Assembly: GCA_002393835.1 (NCBI GenBank)
Contig: DGTW01000142.1
Location: 1-8,300 of the forward strand
Direction: 5' to 3'
Length of the DNA stretch: 8,300 bases
Source: Treponema sp. UBA4326
GTDB lineage: Bacteria > Spirochaetota > Spirochaetia > Treponematales > Treponemataceae
Shown here: positions 5,756 to 8,300 of the stretch, piece by piece
How the letters are laid out: the number at the start of each line of letters is the position of its first letter
How positions within the stretch are numbered: position 1 is the first letter of the stretch
Program-made: the position numbers and the translations under genes
Notes under the pieces: model-generated
What the model saw: the letters and a program-made list of their open reading frames with translations, nothing else
Told to the model about the DNA's origin: nothing
The model's database searches: none

Positions 5756-6943
5756 TTACAAAGCAACGTGAAGGATGAATGGAATGGCAAAAGAAGTATC
5801 TGTCGGTTTTGACCAACCATAGGTTCTGATGATAAGTCCTGATGTAATAGAAATATCCTTCATAGGAGTAACGACTACACCTGGTGTAACAGAAAAGTAT
5901 CCGTTATGACCTACAGACAAATCCTGATAAACCCATTCACCAGTTACCTGAACTTTTATAGTGTCAGTTGCTTTTAACGCGACACTTACCATATCCCATA
6001 CATTGAAAACACCATTCTCACCATTTGAAGCAGTTTTTGTACCGAGATAAGAAACATTATTCATGCTTGTGATGGCAACAGAGTCACTAAGTTCATATCG
6101 CAAACGAAGATCAACAGCCGCTTCAAAACCTTTATTCAAAGTTACTGAAGAAGAAGTATCTTCTGGGTTTGTAGCCTTAGCACCTGCAGTGCCGAAATCA
6201 GAAGCAATTGTTACACCTGCAACGATATCAAACGTTCGATCCTTGATGGTAATTTTGGATTTATCAAGGAAAAGTCCGAAAGCAATCTTCTGGTCTTCTG
6301 GAGTCTTCAAGATAGCCTGAACTTTTGTATTTTCATCAAGATTGAGGCCTGTCTCAAGAGCAAAACCTGACTTTGTTGATGTTGTTCCAGATGTTTTGAA
6401 ATTGTTTGTGATGATTGCACCAGTTGCATAGAAACTGTCTGTGTGGAAAGTGAGTGCCGTGCTGAGTGCTTTTTTACCGTTGATAGAGGCAAGACGAGTA
6501 ATATCCTGTCCTATTTTACTGCCAACGATTCCGTAATGGCACATTTCATACTCATTATCTTCCCAAACTCCTGCATCCTGATTAAGTCGGTTCACAGAAC
6601 GAGTCTTCCAGACACCTGACTGAAGTTTCATCTTTCCGCCAAAGAAGTTGACCCAACCATAATACTGGTCGAAGAAGTCGGTGTCATCCTGAAGGTTGCC
6701 AGTTCGTCCCTCATCTTTGTAATAGGGAGTAACTACAAATGCAACACCAGCATTTTCATTTGAAAGTGTAAATGCCACATCTCCAGTGATTTTTTCTGAG
6801 TATCCGTTAAGATCAAGCTTTTTACTAGTATTGTTTTCATTGCTTGAAATATAGCCCTTCTGTGTATATTCGAGACTAACATCTGCAAAAATAGAGCCGA
6901 GGGCAAGTGCTGAAATTGTCAGCGCTGAAATTATCTTTTTCAT
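5756..6943 (-). CDS. Outer-membrane beta-barrel protein (treponemal porin-like), paralog 2
   Basis: A 395-residue exported protein, the shortest of the three. Residues 1-20 (MKKIISALTISALALGSIFA) are a Sec signal peptide, with cleavage expected before Asp21. The rest is beta-patterned and finishes with FAIPFILHVAL, a hydrophobic last strand of outer-membrane type. Family landmarks shared with the neighbours: DQYYGWVNFFGGKMKL and GVWKTRSVNRLNQDAGVWEDNEYE (92-133), LRLRYELSDSVAITSMNNVSY (279-299), and VWDMVSVALKATDTIKVQVTGEW (315-337). These match paralog 1 closely, so the two probably arose by a more recent duplication. GGAGG at 6958-6954 sits in the 20-base gap behind paralog 1, so the two genes are tightly coupled. 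Function is inferred as porin or surface barrel; no substrate can be read. Confidence 0.85.
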   Translation of the reverse strand: MKKIISALTISALALGSIFADVSLEYTQKGYISSNENNTSKKLDLNGYSEKITGDVAFTLSNENAGVAFVVTPYYKDEGRTGNLQDDTDFFDQYYGWVNFFGGKMKLQSGVWKTRSVNRLNQDAGVWEDNEYEMCHYGIVGSKIGQDITRLASINGKKALSTALTFHTDSFYATGAIITNNFKTSGTTSTKSGFALETGLNLDENTKVQAILKTPEDQKIAFGLFLDKSKITIKDRTFDIVAGVTIASDFGTAGAKATNPEDTSSSVTLNKGFEAAVDLRLRYELSDSVAITSMNNVSYLGTKTASNGENGVFNVWDMVSVALKATDTIKVQVTGEWVYQDLSVGHNGYFSVTPGVVVTPMKDISITSGLIIRTYGWSKPTDTSFAIPFILHVAL

Positions 6944-6963
6944 AATCTGCTTTCCTCCACCTT

Positions 6964-8259
6964 TTACAGAACGACCTTAAACACAACTGGAATTGAGAAT
7001 CCTGTACTTATTTCATTCTTAGCTTTGTAATCAGCTGAAGCACGGATTCCACCGAAATCGAATTTCAAACCAGCAGTAAGCTTTGCATTTGCATTAAATG
7101 TCCATGTCATACCCGGAATAACTGAAAGGTTGATACCACCGAGATCTCCGACATAGTAATCAACATTTTTTGGTTTTCCTGCATCGTCTGTTCCAGCACC
7201 GCGTGCATAAACAGCACATTCGCTTTCTACAGTACACTGAAGAAGAAGCTGTTCGCTGGCTTTATATGCAAGGCTGACCATATCCCAAAGTCTGATAAGT
7301 TTGTTAGGATCGATTGTTGCATCTTTTGTTTTTGCATCTGTAAAAGAAGACATATTGTTCATCGTTGTCAAAGCAAGTTTCTCAGACAACTTGATTCTTG
7401 CTCGGAAGTCGATTGCAAATTCCGAGTAGTTGCTTTCGATTGTATCGCCATAATCTGCAAGGTTTCTTCCATATGAGAAGCCGAAAAGGAGATTGGCAGA
7501 ATCAAACATCAAAGGACGAAGGAAAACACCTACTCCCAATGAGTTTCTCTTTTCTGAACGAGCAGCAACATTGAAATCGAACACATTGTTTACCTTAAAA
7601 GCAACTTCTCCTGCGAAACCAGAGAAGAATGTGTTCTGGTAGTTACCAGAATCGCTGTTCATCAAAGCTCCACCCCATGTATCTTTTACGTCATTGGTTC
7701 CACCAGCATTGACCAAAACGCCTTTTACCATGAAATATGTATCATCATTCGGGCGGATTGTGTATGCGAATGCAGTTGAAAGCTTCTGGTGATTTTCTAA
7801 AGTACTATATGTAAGGTTATCAATATCCTTTGCATATACACCACCAATTACACCAGGTTTATATCGCTCATAATCAGCATCTTGCCAATCATTTGCATCT
7901 TCAGTAACTCGATTTACATATCGACTTTTCCAAAGACCAACAGTTGTCTGCAAGTTTCCGAGATTTACCCAGGCATACCACTGATCCAAAGTAAATTTTT
8001 CTGTTCCTGCATTCGGATCGACATCAAGAATAAAACCACCGACATCGCCTGAAGCAGAAAGCACAAAGCATTTAGCTGCTGTGCCATATCCTGTCTGATC
8101 AAGGACAGTTTTGCTGGAAGCAGTAACTGCGCCATCCTTCTTAGTTTTTGTTTCGCTGTAAACATTAGCTCGTGTTCTGTAAGAAAGGCTAATGTCAGCT
8201 GCGAAAACAGCACTAAGGGTCAGCGCAGCAAAAGCTAACACTGATACGATTTTTTTCAT
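6964..8259 (-). CDS. Outer-membrane beta-barrel protein (treponemal porin-like), paralog 1
   Basis: A 431-residue exported protein, the first visible gene of the operon. Residues 1-20 (MKKIVSVLAFAALTLSAVFA) form a Sec signal peptide. The mature part is built of alternating amphipathic strands and ends in FSIPVVFKVVL, a hydrophobic C-terminal strand expected to be inserted by BAM. Landmarks shared with the downstream paralogs: DQWYAWVNLGNLQTTVGLWKSRYVNRVTEDANDWQDADYERY (92-133), FRARIKLSEKLALTTMNNMSSF (285-306) and LWDMVSLAYKASEQLLLQCTVESE (324-347). The first of these may form a conserved hairpin or plug, and the loops between the blocks vary most. The ATG is preceded by GGAGGA at 8274-8269. 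Only 41 bases remain upstream and no full promoter is seen, so the promoter or further operon genes lie beyond the window. Two cysteines (64 and 342) lie in the mature part; a disulfide is possible but not evident. Confidence 0.85.
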   Translation of the reverse strand: MKKIVSVLAFAALTLSAVFAADISLSYRTRANVYSETKTKKDGAVTASSKTVLDQTGYGTAAKCFVLSASGDVGGFILDVDPNAGTEKFTLDQWYAWVNLGNLQTTVGLWKSRYVNRVTEDANDWQDADYERYKPGVIGGVYAKDIDNLTYSTLENHQKLSTAFAYTIRPNDDTYFMVKGVLVNAGGTNDVKDTWGGALMNSDSGNYQNTFFSGFAGEVAFKVNNVFDFNVAARSEKRNSLGVGVFLRPLMFDSANLLFGFSYGRNLADYGDTIESNYSEFAIDFRARIKLSEKLALTTMNNMSSFTDAKTKDATIDPNKLIRLWDMVSLAYKASEQLLLQCTVESECAVYARGAGTDDAGKPKNVDYYVGDLGGINLSVIPGMTWTFNANAKLTAGLKFDFGGIRASADYKAKNEISTGFSIPVVFKVVL

Positions 8260-8300
8260 AGGAAAAAATCCTCCTTTTTTTAATAGGAAATTTAAACCAA

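Noticed and set aside
8260..8300. Possible promoter of the barrel operon (TATTAA on the minus strand at 8285-8280)
   Set aside because: The only -35-like hexamer is 9 bases away, and transcription would start within the ribosome site; the true promoter is probably outside the window.

Overview
The window most likely comes from a gut or rumen spirochaete close to Treponema. This rests on three things: lipoprotein signal peptides with a loose spirochaete-style lipobox, a tandem set of short-signal outer-membrane beta-barrel proteins ending in a hydrophobic C-terminal strand, and PD-(D/E)XK (Rpn-type) transposase-related genes, which I recall as abundant in host-associated treponemes. The genus is an inference from protein character; there is no rRNA or other marker gene here.

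Left part (1-3310), a mobile or accessory patch. A minus-strand Rpn-family nuclease gene runs off the left edge (580 to 1). After an AT-rich gap comes a plus-strand serine recombinase of the Mpi DNA-invertase type (846-1448). A hairpin that looks like a bidirectional terminator (1448-1510) separates it from a convergent minus-strand lipoprotein gene (1539-2420), which has a good sigma70-type promoter at 2460-2488. A second Rpn-family gene on the plus strand (2682-3245) has lost the middle of the protein, including the catalytic core, while staying in frame. The two Rpn genes point away from each other around the recombinase and lipoprotein genes, and a similar short motif lies at about the same distance upstream of both.

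Right part (3338-8259), an outer-membrane operon on the minus strand. In transcription order it holds three paralogous beta-barrel proteins (8259-6964, 6943-5756, 5718-4411) and then a lipoprotein with an Ig-like BIG2-type domain (4336-3338). The gaps are 20, 37 and 74 bases. The first two have no terminator; the last holds a strong hairpin without a clear downstream U-tract, which could lower expression of the lipoprotein gene relative to the barrels. A second long palindrome (3261-3307) closes the operon and also faces the truncated Rpn gene. The operon promoter lies beyond the right edge.

The barrels are probably surface or porin-like proteins that exchange solutes, with the BIG2 lipoprotein as a co-expressed envelope partner; substrates cannot be read from the sequence. 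Apart from the truncated Rpn gene nothing looks broken. I see no CRISPR array, tRNA, rRNA or classical insertion sequence with terminal repeats.
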